From: Oscillospiraceae bacterium
GTDB taxonomy: Bacteria > Bacillota > Clostridia > Oscillospirales > Oscillospiraceae
Length of the DNA: 64,000 nt
Assembly (NCBI GenBank): GCA_017550645.1
Contig: JAFZOI010000036.1
Coordinates: forward strand, 210,533-274,532
Reading direction: 5' to 3'
Below, piece by piece: positions 47,289 to 55,920 of the stretch; within the stretch, counting starts at the first letter, position 1, and the number at the start of each line of letters is the position of its first letter. Under the pieces are notes generated by a model. The model saw nothing but the letters and a program-made list of their open reading frames with translations, made no database searches and had not been told where the DNA came from. A program made the position numbers and the translations under genes.

Positions 47289-47966
47289 ATGAGTTCGTTC
47301 AAGAAGTATGTTGCGGAATTCATCGGCACGCTTGTGCTCGTCCTGTTTGCCTGCGGGACCGCGGCGGTCGTCAAGTGCTCGACGTCCGATCCGAACGTCG
47401 CCTATCTGCTGACCGCGCTGGCCTTCGGTCTGGTCATCGTCGCCATGGCGTATTCCATCGGCAATATCTCCGGCTGCCATATCAATCCCGCCGTATCCAT
47501 CGCGATGCTCGTCTCCGGCAAGATGTCCTTCAAGGACTTCATCGGCTACATCATCGCTCAGTTTGCCGGCGCGACCGCCGGCGCCGCCCTGCTCGGCCTC
47601 TTCGCCGGATGGGATTGCGGCTTCGGCGCCAACGGCCTCTTCAACGGCCAGATCGGCGTCTCCTTCTTCATTGAGGTCGCCCTCACGTTCGTGTTCGTCA
47701 TCGCCATCCTCGGCGTGACCTCCAAGGTCGAAAACGGCGCCGTCGCGGGTCTCGTCATCGGCCTCACGCTGACGCTGGTGCACATCTTCGGCATCCACTT
47801 CACCGGCACCTCCGTCAACCCCGCCCGCAGCTTCGGCCCCGCCCTCTTCGCCGGCGGCGACGCGCTCTCTAACCTCTGGGTCTTCATCGTCGCTCCTCTG
47901 GTCGGCGGCGTACTTGCGGCGCTTGTGTATAAGTTCCTCGCAGGCGGCAAGAAGGCCAAAAAGTAA
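47289..47966 (+). CDS. Aquaporin, AqpZ-like
   Basis: 225 residues, six spans and two half-helices with both NPA motifs (HINPAVS near residue 63, SVNPARSFGP near 180). The selectivity-filter residues line up with water-specific AqpZ: Phe in LAFGL, His in LVHIFG, Thr before SVNPAR, and the NPAR arginine. Glycerol transport is therefore unlikely. GGAGG at good spacing. Has its own terminator; a promoter is not obvious, so read-through from the tRNA is possible. Confidence 0.93.
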   Translation: MSSFKKYVAEFIGTLVLVLFACGTAAVVKCSTSDPNVAYLLTALAFGLVIVAMAYSIGNISGCHINPAVSIAMLVSGKMSFKDFIGYIIAQFAGATAGAALLGLFAGWDCGFGANGLFNGQIGVSFFIEVALTFVFVIAILGVTSKVENGAVAGLVIGLTLTLVHIFGIHFTGTSVNPARSFGPALFAGGDALSNLWVFIVAPLVGGVLAALVYKFLAGGKKAKK

Positions 47967-47974
47967 GTCGTACG

Positions 47975-48007
47975 AAAAGCGCCGCTCATTCCCGAGCGGC
48001 GCTTTTT
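47975..48007 (+). terminator. Terminator of the aquaporin gene
   Basis: 13-base arms AAAAGCGCCGCTC (47975-47987) and GAGCGGCGCTTTT (47994-48006). Confidence 0.92.
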
Positions 48008-48029
48008 TCATCCGAAAGGAGCGTCGGAT

Positions 48030-49073
48030 TTGCAGAGAAATCACGGAATCGATCTGCTTCGCCTGGTCTCCATGTTCATGGTGGTCGTGCTTCACGTCCT
48101 GGGGCACGGCGGCGTCCTCGCCGCCGTGTCGGCTCCGTCGTGGCGCTACGGGCTCTGCTGGGGCCTCGAGGCCGCGGCCTTCTGCGCCGTCGACTGCTAC
48201 GCGCTGATCTCCGGCTACGTCGGATCAGGCAGGCGCTTTCGCCTCACCGGCGCAGTCCTGCTCTGGCTGCGCGTCGTGTTCTATACGCTCCTTATCACTA
48301 CCGCCGCGCTCGTCATCGCGCCGGGGACCGTCGGCCCGAAGCATTACCTCAACGCGATATTCCCCGTCATGACGAGGCAGTATTGGTACGTCTCCGCCTA
48401 TTTCGGCGCGTTCTTCTTCATGCCCGTCCTCGAGGCGGGCGTCGAGAAGCTCCCGAAGAAAGCGCTGACTGCCCTGCTCGCAGCCCTGACGGCGCTGCTG
48501 ACCGTCCTCCCCTTCGTATTCGGGACGGATCCTTTCTCGGTCGGAGCCGGTTATTCGGCCTTCTGGCTTGCCTATCTTTATATGCTCGGCGCTTACCTGA
48601 GAAAATACGCCCTGCTCGAAAAGCTTCGCGGGATAAAGGCCGCCGCGGGCTTCGTCCTCTTCACGGCCGTGACTCTCGCCTGCAAGCTGCTCGACGGAGT
48701 CCTCCCCTTCGACGGAGGTGCGCTCTGCAGCTACACGTCGCTGACCGTCCTCGGCGCGTCGGTCTGCCTGCTCGGCCTGTTCTCCGGGCTGCGCGTCAGG
48801 CAGGGCGCGGGGAGATTCATCTCGTTTATCGCGCCGACGGCGCTCAGCGTCTATCTAATCCACGCGCACCCCATCGTCTGGAACAGGCTGCTCGGCGGGC
48901 TCTTCGCCCCGCTTGCTCAGCTTCCCGCGCCGCTCTGCGCGCTCGCCGTGCTCGGCTGCGCTGTCGGTGTGGTGACCGTCTGCTCAGCGTTTGATCTTCT
49001 GCGCGAACTGCTCTTCCGGCTCCTGCGCCTGAAGGAGCGCCTCGGCTCGCTGGAAGAGAGGATAATGAAATAA
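48030..49073 (+). CDS. Membrane acyltransferase (Acyl_transf_3/OafA-like)
   Basis: 347 residues with about ten hydrophobic helices. The N-terminal HGIDLLRLVSMFMVVVLHVLGH carries the family Arg and the catalytic-type His of integral membrane acyltransferases that O-acetylate or succinylate cell-surface glycans. The start is TTG at 48030 after AAAGGAG. Substrate not predictable; single-gene unit between two terminators. Confidence 0.85.
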   Translation: MQRNHGIDLLRLVSMFMVVVLHVLGHGGVLAAVSAPSWRYGLCWGLEAAAFCAVDCYALISGYVGSGRRFRLTGAVLLWLRVVFYTLLITTAALVIAPGTVGPKHYLNAIFPVMTRQYWYVSAYFGAFFFMPVLEAGVEKLPKKALTALLAALTALLTVLPFVFGTDPFSVGAGYSAFWLAYLYMLGAYLRKYALLEKLRGIKAAAGFVLFTAVTLACKLLDGVLPFDGGALCSYTSLTVLGASVCLLGLFSGLRVRQGAGRFISFIAPTALSVYLIHAHPIVWNRLLGGLFAPLAQLPAPLCALAVLGCAVGVVTVCSAFDLLRELLFRLLRLKERLGSLEERIMK

Positions 49074-49110
49074 AAAAGCGCCGGTACGGACGTCCGTACC
49101 GGCGCTTTTT
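49073..49110. terminator. Bidirectional terminator, perfect 38-base palindrome
   Basis: 19-base arms with no unpaired centre: AAAAAGCGCCGGTACGGAC (49073-49091) and its complement. Placed between convergent genes. Confidence 0.9.
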
Positions 49111-49119
49111 CATGCTGTT

Positions 49120-49500
49120 TTACTTCTTGGGCTCTTCCTTGACGACGGGCGCCTCGGGGGCGTTCCTGCGGATGGAATCGATGCCGTTGAGGCAGGAAGC
49201 CTTGGCCTTGTAGCCCTCGCCGACGGCGATGATCTCGCCGTTGCGGGCCTTCAGGCGGAAGCGGAACTCGCCGGCCTTGTCCTTGTAGACCTCGAACTTC
49301 GGATTGGTGACGGTCTCGAATCCGGCGACGGTCTGGTCCTCGATCTTGGCGTCGACGGCGTTCTTGCGGACGCTCTCTACGCCGTTGAGGCAGGCGGACT
49401 CGGTGGTGTAGATCTCGCTGGTGGCTATGACTTCGCCGTTGGAAGCCTTAAGATTGAACATAAAACCGGACTTGGTGGTCTTGACTACGAATTTTCCCAT
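49120..49500 (-). CDS. YegP/DUF1508 protein with two repeats
   Basis: 126 residues containing two tandem DUF1508 units. Each has the pattern F-x-F-x-L-K-A-x-N-G-E-I/V-I-A followed by ACLNGVESVRKNA or SCLNGIDSIRRNA. The fold is a small beta-beta-beta-alpha dimer; function is unknown though the family is widespread. It follows a small helical protein by 15 bases under one promoter. C-ending codon bias suggests abundant expression. Confidence 0.9.
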   Translation of the reverse strand: MGKFVVKTTKSGFMFNLKASNGEVIATSEIYTTESACLNGVESVRKNAVDAKIEDQTVAGFETVTNPKFEVYKDKAGEFRFRLKARNGEIIAVGEGYKAKASCLNGIDSIRRNAPEAPVVKEEPKK

Positions 49501-49515
49501 GATTTTTACCTCCTG

Positions 49516-49779
49516 TTATTTCTTGCCGAGCAGCCCGCCCAGCTTGTCTGAGACAGTATCCTTGACGTTTTCGGCGACCTCGGAGATCTTTCCCGCTCCG
49601 CCGCCGAGCTTGGCCTTGATCATCTCGACGAGAGCCTTGAGCTGCTCGTCGGGAAGGTCGACGCCGATGAGCTTTTCGACCGTCTTGATCGGGTCCTTCT
49701 TGAAATCGGCCGCGAGAGACTTGTCGTTTTTGATCTTGTCCACAAGCTCGCCCGCGGACTTTTTGATGTCAAATGCCAT
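49516..49779 (-). CDS. Small helical protein, RiPP-leader-like N-terminus, unknown function
   Basis: 87 residues. The first 55 (DKIKNDKSLAADFKKDP then LIGVDLPDEQLKALVEMIKAKL) resemble the helical leaders of Nif11/nitrile-hydratase-like peptides. A Gly-rich KLGGGAGK junction follows, then a 26-residue amphipathic helix ending GGLLGKK. No Cys, no modification enzyme and no protease-exporter adjoin it, so it may equally be an ordinary small cytosolic protein. It precedes the DUF1508 gene in an apparent two-gene operon. Confidence 0.7.
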   Translation of the reverse strand: MAFDIKKSAGELVDKIKNDKSLAADFKKDPIKTVEKLIGVDLPDEQLKALVEMIKAKLGGGAGKISEVAENVKDTVSDKLGGLLGKK

Positions 49780-49811
49780 TACACGGCCCCCTTTTTTCTT
49801 TTTCTGACAAA

Positions 49812-49839
49812 ATTATATCACAATTTGTGCTCATTTCAA
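49812..49839 (-). promoter_or_regulatory. Promoter of the small helical protein/DUF1508 pair
   Basis: Minus strand: TTGAAA (49839-49834), 16 bases, consensus TATAAT (49817-49812). Confidence 0.65.
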
Positions 49840-49856
49840 GGGCATTTCGCTCTTTT

Positions 49857-50864
49857 TTATGTTCGTTTCGAGCAGTTTTGCTCCCAGCGCCAGCTGTCGC
49901 GGCACATGTCGTCGAGCGTCTTCTCCGCCTTCCAGCCGAGCACGCGCTCGGCCTTCGAGGCGTCGGCGTAGTAGGAGGCGAGGTCGCCCGCGCGGCGCGG
50001 GGCGAACTCGTAGGGTATCTTCACGCCGGTGGCGCGCTCGAACGCGTTTACGACCTCGAGCACGCTCTGCCCGCTTCCCGTACCGAGGTTGAATACCTCC
50101 GCGCCGGGATTGCGCCCGGCATATTCGAGGGCCTTGACGTGCCCGCGCGCGAGGTCGACGACGTGGATATAGTCGCGCACGCCCGTCCCGTCCGGGGTGT
50201 CGTAGTCGCTGCCGAAGACGCTGAGCTTTTCGCGTATGCCGGCGGCGACCTGCGTTATATAGGGCATGAGGTTATTGGGGATGCCGTTCGGCTTCTCGCC
50301 GATGAGCCCGCTCTCGTGCGCGCCGATGGGGTTAAAGTAGCGCAGGAGGACGACGGACATCTCCGGGTCCGCCGCGGCGGCGTCCTTCATGATGCGCTCG
50401 ACCATGAACTTCGTCCAGCCGTAGGGATTCGAGCAGCGCCCATCCGGCATCTCCTCGACGTAGGGCGAGGGGTTGTCCACGCCGTACACCGTCGCCGACG
50501 AGCTGAATACGATCTTTTTGCAGCCGAACTTTTGCATCGTCTCGAGCAGCGTCAGCGTCGTATCGAGATTGTTGCGGTAATACTTCAGCGGCTCCGCGAC
50601 GGATTCCCCGACGGCCTTGAAGCCCGCGAAGTGCACGACGGAATCGATCTTGAATTCATCAAAGAGCGCCTCGAGCGCGGCGCTGTCGGCCACGTCCATG
50701 CGGCGGAAGGCGGGGGTCTTTCCCGTTATCCGGCCTATGCGCTCTATAACGGACTCCTCGCTGTTGGAGAGGTCGTCGGCTATTACGACCTCATAGCCCG
50801 CGTTTATGAGCTCGACGGCTGTATGCGAGCCTATATAGCCCGTACCGCCTGTCAGAAGGATCAT
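49857..50864 (-). CDS. galE: UDP-glucose 4-epimerase
   Basis: Interconverts UDP-glucose and UDP-galactose with bound NAD. 335 residues of the extended SDR family: LLTGGTGYIGSHTAVEL at the N-terminus, SSSATVYG near 124, the catalytic YGWTK (Tyr-x3-Lys) near 149, and LRYFNPIGAH. Twelve bases after the LUD gene, likely co-transcribed. Confidence 0.95.
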   Translation of the reverse strand: MILLTGGTGYIGSHTAVELINAGYEVVIADDLSNSEESVIERIGRITGKTPAFRRMDVADSAALEALFDEFKIDSVVHFAGFKAVGESVAEPLKYYRNNLDTTLTLLETMQKFGCKKIVFSSSATVYGVDNPSPYVEEMPDGRCSNPYGWTKFMVERIMKDAAAADPEMSVVLLRYFNPIGAHESGLIGEKPNGIPNNLMPYITQVAAGIREKLSVFGSDYDTPDGTGVRDYIHVVDLARGHVKALEYAGRNPGAEVFNLGTGSGQSVLEVVNAFERATGVKIPYEFAPRRAGDLASYYADASKAERVLGWKAEKTLDDMCRDSWRWEQNCSKRT

Positions 50865-50876
50865 ATCCGTTACCTC

Positions 50877-51485
50877 CTAATATCCGAGAGATTCCTTGAC
50901 GATATAGACGTCCATCTTCCCTATCCCGCCCATCTTCTTATAGTGCACGACGAGGCCGTTGCATATCCTGTCCGGGCTCGAGCAGTCGTGGCAGCGCATG
51001 GGCTCGGAGAGCGCGCAGGGCGTCTGCCTCTTGAGGCGGCGGGCGTTGAGCGGCGCGGCGACGTTGCGCGCGCGGTCGAGCGCGGAGGCGAAGTCCGGCG
51101 CTATCTTGTTCACGCCCGTGACGAAGATGACGCGCTCGTGGCCGTAGAGCGTCTGGGCGACGCGGTTTCCCGTGCCGTCGATGTTGATGAGCTCGCCCGT
51201 CTCGGCGAGGCCGTTGACGCTCGTCAGATACACCTGCGTATGGCAGGCGGCTATCCTCTCGGCGTTGGGGTCGGCGGCCTTCTGATGCCACTTGACGTCG
51301 TTATGCGCCTTCAGGCGCTCGTATACGCCGAGCTGATCTATCGTCACGGACCCGCCTATGCCTATCGTCTTCCCGTCGAGCTCGCGGTCGAGCTCGTCGG
51401 CGGCGTCCTTCGCGGTATCGAATATCTTTACGCCGAAGCCGTTTCTTTCAAGGGTCGCTTTCAGTTTTTCCAGATCCATTTTCAT
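50877..51485 (-). CDS. LUD domain (DUF162) protein
   Basis: 202 residues of the LutC-like LUD family: GKTIGIGGSVTIDQLG, then NGLAETGELINIDGTGNRVA, typical blocks of DUF162. A Cys-rich MRCHDCSSPDRICN stretch near residue 165 might bind metal. LutA/LutB lactate-oxidation partners are absent, so lactate use cannot be inferred; stand-alone LUD proteins are common in Clostridia and unassigned. Confidence 0.85.
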   Translation of the reverse strand: MKMDLEKLKATLERNGFGVKIFDTAKDAADELDRELDGKTIGIGGSVTIDQLGVYERLKAHNDVKWHQKAADPNAERIAACHTQVYLTSVNGLAETGELINIDGTGNRVAQTLYGHERVIFVTGVNKIAPDFASALDRARNVAAPLNARRLKRQTPCALSEPMRCHDCSSPDRICNGLVVHYKKMGGIGKMDVYIVKESLGY

Positions 51486-51504
51486 TCCTCCGTTAACTTG
51501 CGTG

Positions 51505-51543
51505 AAAAGGGAGACGCCGCCGCGAGGGCGGAGCCTCCCTTTC
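51505..51543 (-). terminator. Terminator of the linker-lipoprotein gene
   Basis: Outer arms AAAGGGAG (51506-51513) and CTCCCTTT (51535-51542) enclosing a CCGCC/GGCGG inner stem. Confidence 0.75.
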
Positions 51544-51545
51544 TT

Positions 51546-53264
51546 TCAGCCTACGAACATGACGCCGTCAAAGAGCTCGTCTATGGCGATCCCGTCGACG
51601 GTCTGCGGCCAGCCGTCGGACGTATTGACCCAGACGCGATAGCAGACGTCGCCGGCGACCAGGTCATAGAAGTCCTCATTGTTGGTATAGTATTGTCTGA
51701 GCTGCGTGCCCGCGGGAATGGTAGCATAGCCTATGAGATCCCCCGTCGCGAGGTCGACCGTCCACGCTTCCAGATCGCGCTTTATCGTAAGCGTGCGGCC
51801 GTCCTCGACATAATAGGCCGTGCCGAGGGCCTCGGGCAGACCGAAACGGCCCACGCGGAAGGGTTTCCACCCCGTCGACGTGCTCAGCATCTGGACCGTC
51901 GTGGACAGGCAGAAGAAATAGGGGTCTTCCGGCTCGTAATAAAAGCCGCCGAAGTACTCTCCGGAGAACCTCGCCCCGTCGCTGTCGAGCGAGTAGATGA
52001 GGATGTCGCGGTAGTCGTTGTCGAGCAGGCACTCGACGTAGACGTAGTTCATGCCTGCCCTGCCGGTATACATGAGGTAGATATTGGCCTCGTAGGCCGT
52101 GATGTTGACCGCTTCGCCGTAGCCGTCGACGTAAACGGAAATGCAGGTGATATATCCGTCGTCGTCGGTATCGACTTCGCAGTATATCTCCTCGATCGCG
52201 CCGTCGCTGTCCACGTCCTCGTAGTACGCATTTTTGTCGGAAATGCTCTCGACGTATCTGTTGACGCCGGACTCAGCGCCCTCCTCGCAGGCTATAAGAG
52301 CCATCGTGGCGCCGTTAAGGCGGGTAACGGTCCGGTCGGGGTCGGATAGGTACATGACCTTGCCGTCCGTCTCAAGGACGAAGAGGCCGTCATACGGCAT
52401 CTTGTAGTTAGCGCGCTCGGTCATGATATAGTGCAGATCAAACGTGCCGTCGCCGTTATCCGCGGAGGAATAGACCCCGTGCTTTACTTTCGGGATCCCC
52501 GTCTCCTCGCGGTCGAGGAAATACATCGTGCCGTCCTCGTTCAGCTCGAGATACACGGAGTGGTAGTCGTATTCCTCGTCATAGTATACCCCGCGCCAGC
52601 CTCCCGTCGGCACGCTGCCGCGCTCGCCCTCGAGATATTCGCGCAGGTAGCCCACGTCGTCGTTGGGCTCCGTCCTCTCGTAGAAGGCGTCGGGCTCGCC
52701 CTCCCTGCTGAGGACTATGCCGCCGTCGCGCAGCGTCAGCGTGCGAAGGAAGCTGTATCCCCAGAACGCGCCCGCGAAGCTGTTGCCGTCGTAGGGCAGG
52801 GATATGAGCTCGATCGAATCGGCGTCGACGTCGTCGAGCTCGTCGTCGGAATACGGGAAGAGCTCCTCGCCCCAGAAGCTGTACACGCCGGAATACTCGG
52901 CCATGAGCTTTCCCCCGACGGTGTAGATATCCAGCAGGGTCTCCTCGTCGGACTGGGGATTGATGATATACGTCCCGCAGATGCGCTCAATGAGCGGCCT
53001 GTCGTCAACGACGGGCTCGGGAGTCGGGGTCGGCTCGGGAGTCGGAGTCGTCTTGGGCGGATGCGAGGGGGTCGGCTCCTTGGTCGGAGCGGGAGCGGCG
53101 GTCGGCTCGACCGTCGGCTTCGGGGTGCGCGTCGGCTCGGGCGCCGAAGTCGTCTCCGGCTCGTCCGAGGGCTTTACGAGCTCCACCGCCTTCCGCAGCG
53201 CTCCGCATGAGCAGAGCGAAATGAGAAGAGCGAACACGCAGAGCATTGAGACCGCTTTTTTCAT
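51546..53264 (-). CDS. Surface lipoprotein with Thr-Pro linker, unknown function
   Basis: 572 residues: signal peptide with lipobox LCSC (Cys20), a Pro/Thr/Glu-rich linker at about 35-88, then a long acidic beta-rich region without recognised motif. The acidic stretch around residue 360 (DVDSDGAIEEIYCEVDTDDDG) resembles repeat/integrin-type Ca-binding loops (DxDxDG). The C-terminal part may form an SH3-like or propeller module. Last gene of the aldo/keto reductase-GH3-lipoprotein run. Confidence 0.75.
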   Translation of the reverse strand: MKKAVSMLCVFALLISLCSCGALRKAVELVKPSDEPETTSAPEPTRTPKPTVEPTAAPAPTKEPTPSHPPKTTPTPEPTPTPEPVVDDRPLIERICGTYIINPQSDEETLLDIYTVGGKLMAEYSGVYSFWGEELFPYSDDELDDVDADSIELISLPYDGNSFAGAFWGYSFLRTLTLRDGGIVLSREGEPDAFYERTEPNDDVGYLREYLEGERGSVPTGGWRGVYYDEEYDYHSVYLELNEDGTMYFLDREETGIPKVKHGVYSSADNGDGTFDLHYIMTERANYKMPYDGLFVLETDGKVMYLSDPDRTVTRLNGATMALIACEEGAESGVNRYVESISDKNAYYEDVDSDGAIEEIYCEVDTDDDGYITCISVYVDGYGEAVNITAYEANIYLMYTGRAGMNYVYVECLLDNDYRDILIYSLDSDGARFSGEYFGGFYYEPEDPYFFCLSTTVQMLSTSTGWKPFRVGRFGLPEALGTAYYVEDGRTLTIKRDLEAWTVDLATGDLIGYATIPAGTQLRQYYTNNEDFYDLVAGDVCYRVWVNTSDGWPQTVDGIAIDELFDGVMFVG

Positions 53265-53297
53265 ATCGGCTTCCCCCTTTTTTAGTTTAAGTCGGTT

Positions 53298-54626
53298 TTA
53301 TTCGGCGATGATGCCTCTGTTCAGCTTAAGCGTCAGGATGCGGAGCACGCTCTCATTGATGCGCTCCTCCGTCAGATCGCCGTTTTCGACGGCTTTCATG
53401 ATGGCGTCTATCGTCTTCTCGGGCGAAGAGGGGCAGAGCAGGATATCCACGCCCGCGCTTATCGCCTTGACGGCGGTCTCTTCTTCGCTGAAGCTGTCGG
53501 AAATGGCCTTCATCTCGAGCGCGTCCGTCATGACGACGCCCGTAAAGCCCATCTCGCGGCGCAGGAGGTCCGTCACGATCTCGCTCGAGAACGGCGCGGG
53601 TTCCTCGGATACGGCCGAGATGATGAGGTGGCCCATCATGACCGCGTCCGCTCCGGCGTCTATGCCGGCCTGGAAGGGCTTGAGCTCGTTCTCGCGCAGC
53701 TCGTCGAGAGTCTTGTCAATGTATGCCGAACCCAGATGCGTGTCGGCGGCGGTGTCCCCGTGGCCGGGGAAATGCTTGAGCGTGCAGGCGACGCCCCCCG
53801 CGTGGAAGCCCTCCACGGCGGCGGGGATGAGCAGCGCGGCCTGATCGAAGTCGTCGCTGTATGCCCGGTCGCCGATGACGGTATTGTCGGGGTTGGACCA
53901 CACGTCCGCGACGGGCGCAAAGTTGAGATTGAAGCCGAGCTCGCTCATGTCGGAGGCTATCGTCTCGGCGTTCGAGCGGGCTTTCTCGGGCCCGTCGTCC
54001 TTGAACTTCAGCATGGCCTCTATCCGCGTCGTTCCGACCGTGCCCATGAGGCGCGTCACGCGGCCGCCCTCCTCGTCGGTGCAGAAGAGCATCGGGATGC
54101 TGACGAAGGTCTGCGAGGTCTTGATCATCTCGGCGACCTGAGACTTGCCGAGCATGTTCGACGTGTCGTAGTAAAGTCCGCCGACCGGGTACTTTTCAAG
54201 CGCGCTGCGCGTCATCGAGCCGGCGATCGTCACGGGGCTGACGCCCGTTATATCGCTCGGACGGACAATGAGGAGCTGGCATACCTTCTCGTAAAGAGAC
54301 ATGCCGTCGAGTATGTCGTAGGCCTGATCCGGATATACCACGGGCTCGGGCGTCGGCTCGGGCGTGGGTTCGGGAGTCGGCTCCGGCGTCGGCTCCGGCG
54401 TCGGCGTGGGAGTCGGAGCGGGCGTGGGCTCCGGCGTCGCAGTGGGCGTCGGCGTCGGCTCCGCCGTCGCAGTCGCGCTTGGAGTCGGGACCGGCTTCGG
54501 CGAGCCCTTGAACGCCCCCGTCGCCAGAAGGACGACGGCGGCTATTATTGCGGCAACGATGACGATCGCGAGGATTATAAGCCCCGGACTCGTCTGACCT
54601 CTCATTTCATGCTTTCCTCTGGCCAT
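53298..54626 (-). CDS. Glycoside hydrolase family 3 (NagZ-like beta-N-acetylhexosaminidase), membrane-anchored
   Basis: 442 residues: an N-terminal membrane helix at about 16-38, a Thr-Pro-Glu linker at 43-95, then a single GH3 catalytic domain. The loop [16 protein letters not shown] near residue 285 is the NagZ signature with the Asp-His acid/base dyad, and VVMTDALEM near 368 carries the nucleophile Asp. Predicted to cleave GlcNAc-MurNAc fragments outside the membrane, as in Gram-positive muropeptide recycling. 33 bases before the lipoprotein gene, which has a similar linker. Confidence 0.92.
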   Translation of the reverse strand: MARGKHEMRGQTSPGLIILAIVIVAAIIAAVVLLATGAFKGSPKPVPTPSATATAEPTPTPTATPEPTPAPTPTPTPEPTPEPTPEPTPEPTPEPVVYPDQAYDILDGMSLYEKVCQLLIVRPSDITGVSPVTIAGSMTRSALEKYPVGGLYYDTSNMLGKSQVAEMIKTSQTFVSIPMLFCTDEEGGRVTRLMGTVGTTRIEAMLKFKDDGPEKARSNAETIASDMSELGFNLNFAPVADVWSNPDNTVIGDRAYSDDFDQAALLIPAAVEGFHAGGVACTLKHFPGHGDTAADTHLGSAYIDKTLDELRENELKPFQAGIDAGADAVMMGHLIISAVSEEPAPFSSEIVTDLLRREMGFTGVVMTDALEMKAISDSFSEEETAVKAISAGVDILLCPSSPEKTIDAIMKAVENGDLTEERINESVLRILTLKLNRGIIAE

Positions 54627-54650
54627 ATCTATTCCCCCGGTGTTATCGCA

Positions 54651-55766
54651 TTAGTCTTCCAGAAGCTTTTTGACTTCCTGAATGTATTTCGTTATCTCTA
54701 TGTGCTGCGGGCAGAGCGCCTCGCAGGACTTGCACCCGATGCAGTTGGCGGCCATCGTCTCGGGCTTTATCATCATGTGGTAGAGATGGCGCGAGCTGTC
54801 GGGCACCTTATAGGTTATGAGGTTGTTGTAGTGGCGCATATAGAGCGGTATCGGCAGCTTCTTCGGGCAGCCGCGCGTGCAGTAGGAGCACTGCGTGCAG
54901 GGGATGCGCGGCACGGCGTGGATGCGGTCGACGACCTCGAGCGTCAGCTTGCGCTCCTCCTCGGTTAGGGGCTTAAAGTTGAGGAACGTCTTGACATTAT
55001 CCTCGACCTGCTCGACGTTGCCCATGCCGGAGAGGATGACGTATATCCCCTCGAGGCCCGCGACGAAGCGGAACGCCCACGAGGCGACGGAGACGTCGGG
55101 ATTGGCCGGGAGCAGGACCTGCGCGGCCTCGGACTCGTCGCCGGAGAGCCAGCCGCCCTTGCAGGGCTCCATGACGGAGATGGGCTTGCCGTGCTTGCGC
55201 GCTATCTCGTAGAGGCGGCGGGCCTGCACTTTTTCGTCGTCCCAGTCGAGATAGTTTATCTGGAGCTGGACGAGCTCCATGTCCGTCTCGTTCGTCAGCA
55301 GCTCGTCGAGCTGCTCGGGCGTGCCGTGGAAGGAGAAGCCTATATGCTTGGCGAGCCCCTTGTCGCGCAGCTCGCGCAGGAAATCGAATGCGCCGAACTT
55401 GTACGCCTTTTCTATCGTCGGCTTGGTCAGCCCGTGGAGGAAGTACGTGTCTATGTAATCGACGCCGAGGCGCTCGCGGGAGATGTCGAATATCTTCGGC
55501 ATGTCCTCGGGCGTCGGGCAGTCGGCCATGGAGAGCTTGGTCGTTATCATGAAGCTCTCGCGGGGGTAGCGCTCGACGAGCGCGAGCTTGAGCATTTCCT
55601 CCGAACCCTTGTAGATATAGCCCGTATCGTAGTAGTTGAAGCCCGCGGCCATATAGGCGTCGACCATCTTGAATATCGTCTCGGTGTCGACGACGCCGTC
55701 CTTCATGGGCATGCGCATGTTCCCGAAGCCGAGATTGGGCTCCCTCGCCTTGATATATTCAGCCAT
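54651..55766 (-). CDS. Aldo/keto reductase with C-terminal 4Fe-4S domain
   Basis: 371 residues. The N-terminal barrel has the AKR residues (YDTGYIYKGSEE with catalytic Tyr, TTKLSM Lys region, FSFHGT). The last 100 residues carry two Cys sets, CTQCSYCTRGCP and CIGCKSCEALCP, as in ferredoxin-type clusters. Such fusions probably use reduced ferredoxin or pass electrons to the barrel; substrate unknown. Has its own promoter and starts the minus-strand run to the lipoprotein. Confidence 0.92.
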   Translation of the reverse strand: MAEYIKAREPNLGFGNMRMPMKDGVVDTETIFKMVDAYMAAGFNYYDTGYIYKGSEEMLKLALVERYPRESFMITTKLSMADCPTPEDMPKIFDISRERLGVDYIDTYFLHGLTKPTIEKAYKFGAFDFLRELRDKGLAKHIGFSFHGTPEQLDELLTNETDMELVQLQINYLDWDDEKVQARRLYEIARKHGKPISVMEPCKGGWLSGDESEAAQVLLPANPDVSVASWAFRFVAGLEGIYVILSGMGNVEQVEDNVKTFLNFKPLTEEERKLTLEVVDRIHAVPRIPCTQCSYCTRGCPKKLPIPLYMRHYNNLITYKVPDSSRHLYHMMIKPETMAANCIGCKSCEALCPQHIEITKYIQEVKKLLED

Positions 55767-55803
55767 TTTAAGCTCCTCCGCTCAAGTTATATTTATTTAG
55801 TAT

Positions 55804-55832
55804 ATTATATCTCAAAGCTATTATTTCTGCAA
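55804..55832 (-). promoter_or_regulatory. Promoter of the aldo/keto reductase gene
   Basis: Minus strand: TTGCAG (55832-55827), 17 bases, consensus TATAAT (55809-55804). Back to back with the promoter for the DUF853 gene. Confidence 0.7.
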
Positions 55833-55847
55833 TAGCGGCGAGAGGCT

Positions 55848-55876
55848 TTGCAATCCGGCGAGCATGGTGGTATACT
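55848..55876 (+). promoter_or_regulatory. Promoter of the DUF853 ATPase gene
   Basis: TTGCAA (55848-55853), 17 bases, TATACT (55871-55876), about 45 bases before the ATG. Confidence 0.7.
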
Positions 55877-55920
55877 GTCGATATACTGATCATAGATCAA
55901 AAAAACAGGGAGGCTCGGAT

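Noticed and set aside
47289..47966. The MIP protein as a glycerol facilitator
   Set aside because: Phe, His, Thr and Arg at the selectivity filter match water-specific AqpZ, not GlpF, and no glycerol genes adjoin.
54330..54500. The hexamer-like DNA repeat in the GH3 gene as a CRISPR or minisatellite element
   Set aside because: It is in frame, encodes the Thr-Pro-Glu linker and has no spacer-repeat structure. No CRISPR array was seen anywhere in the window.
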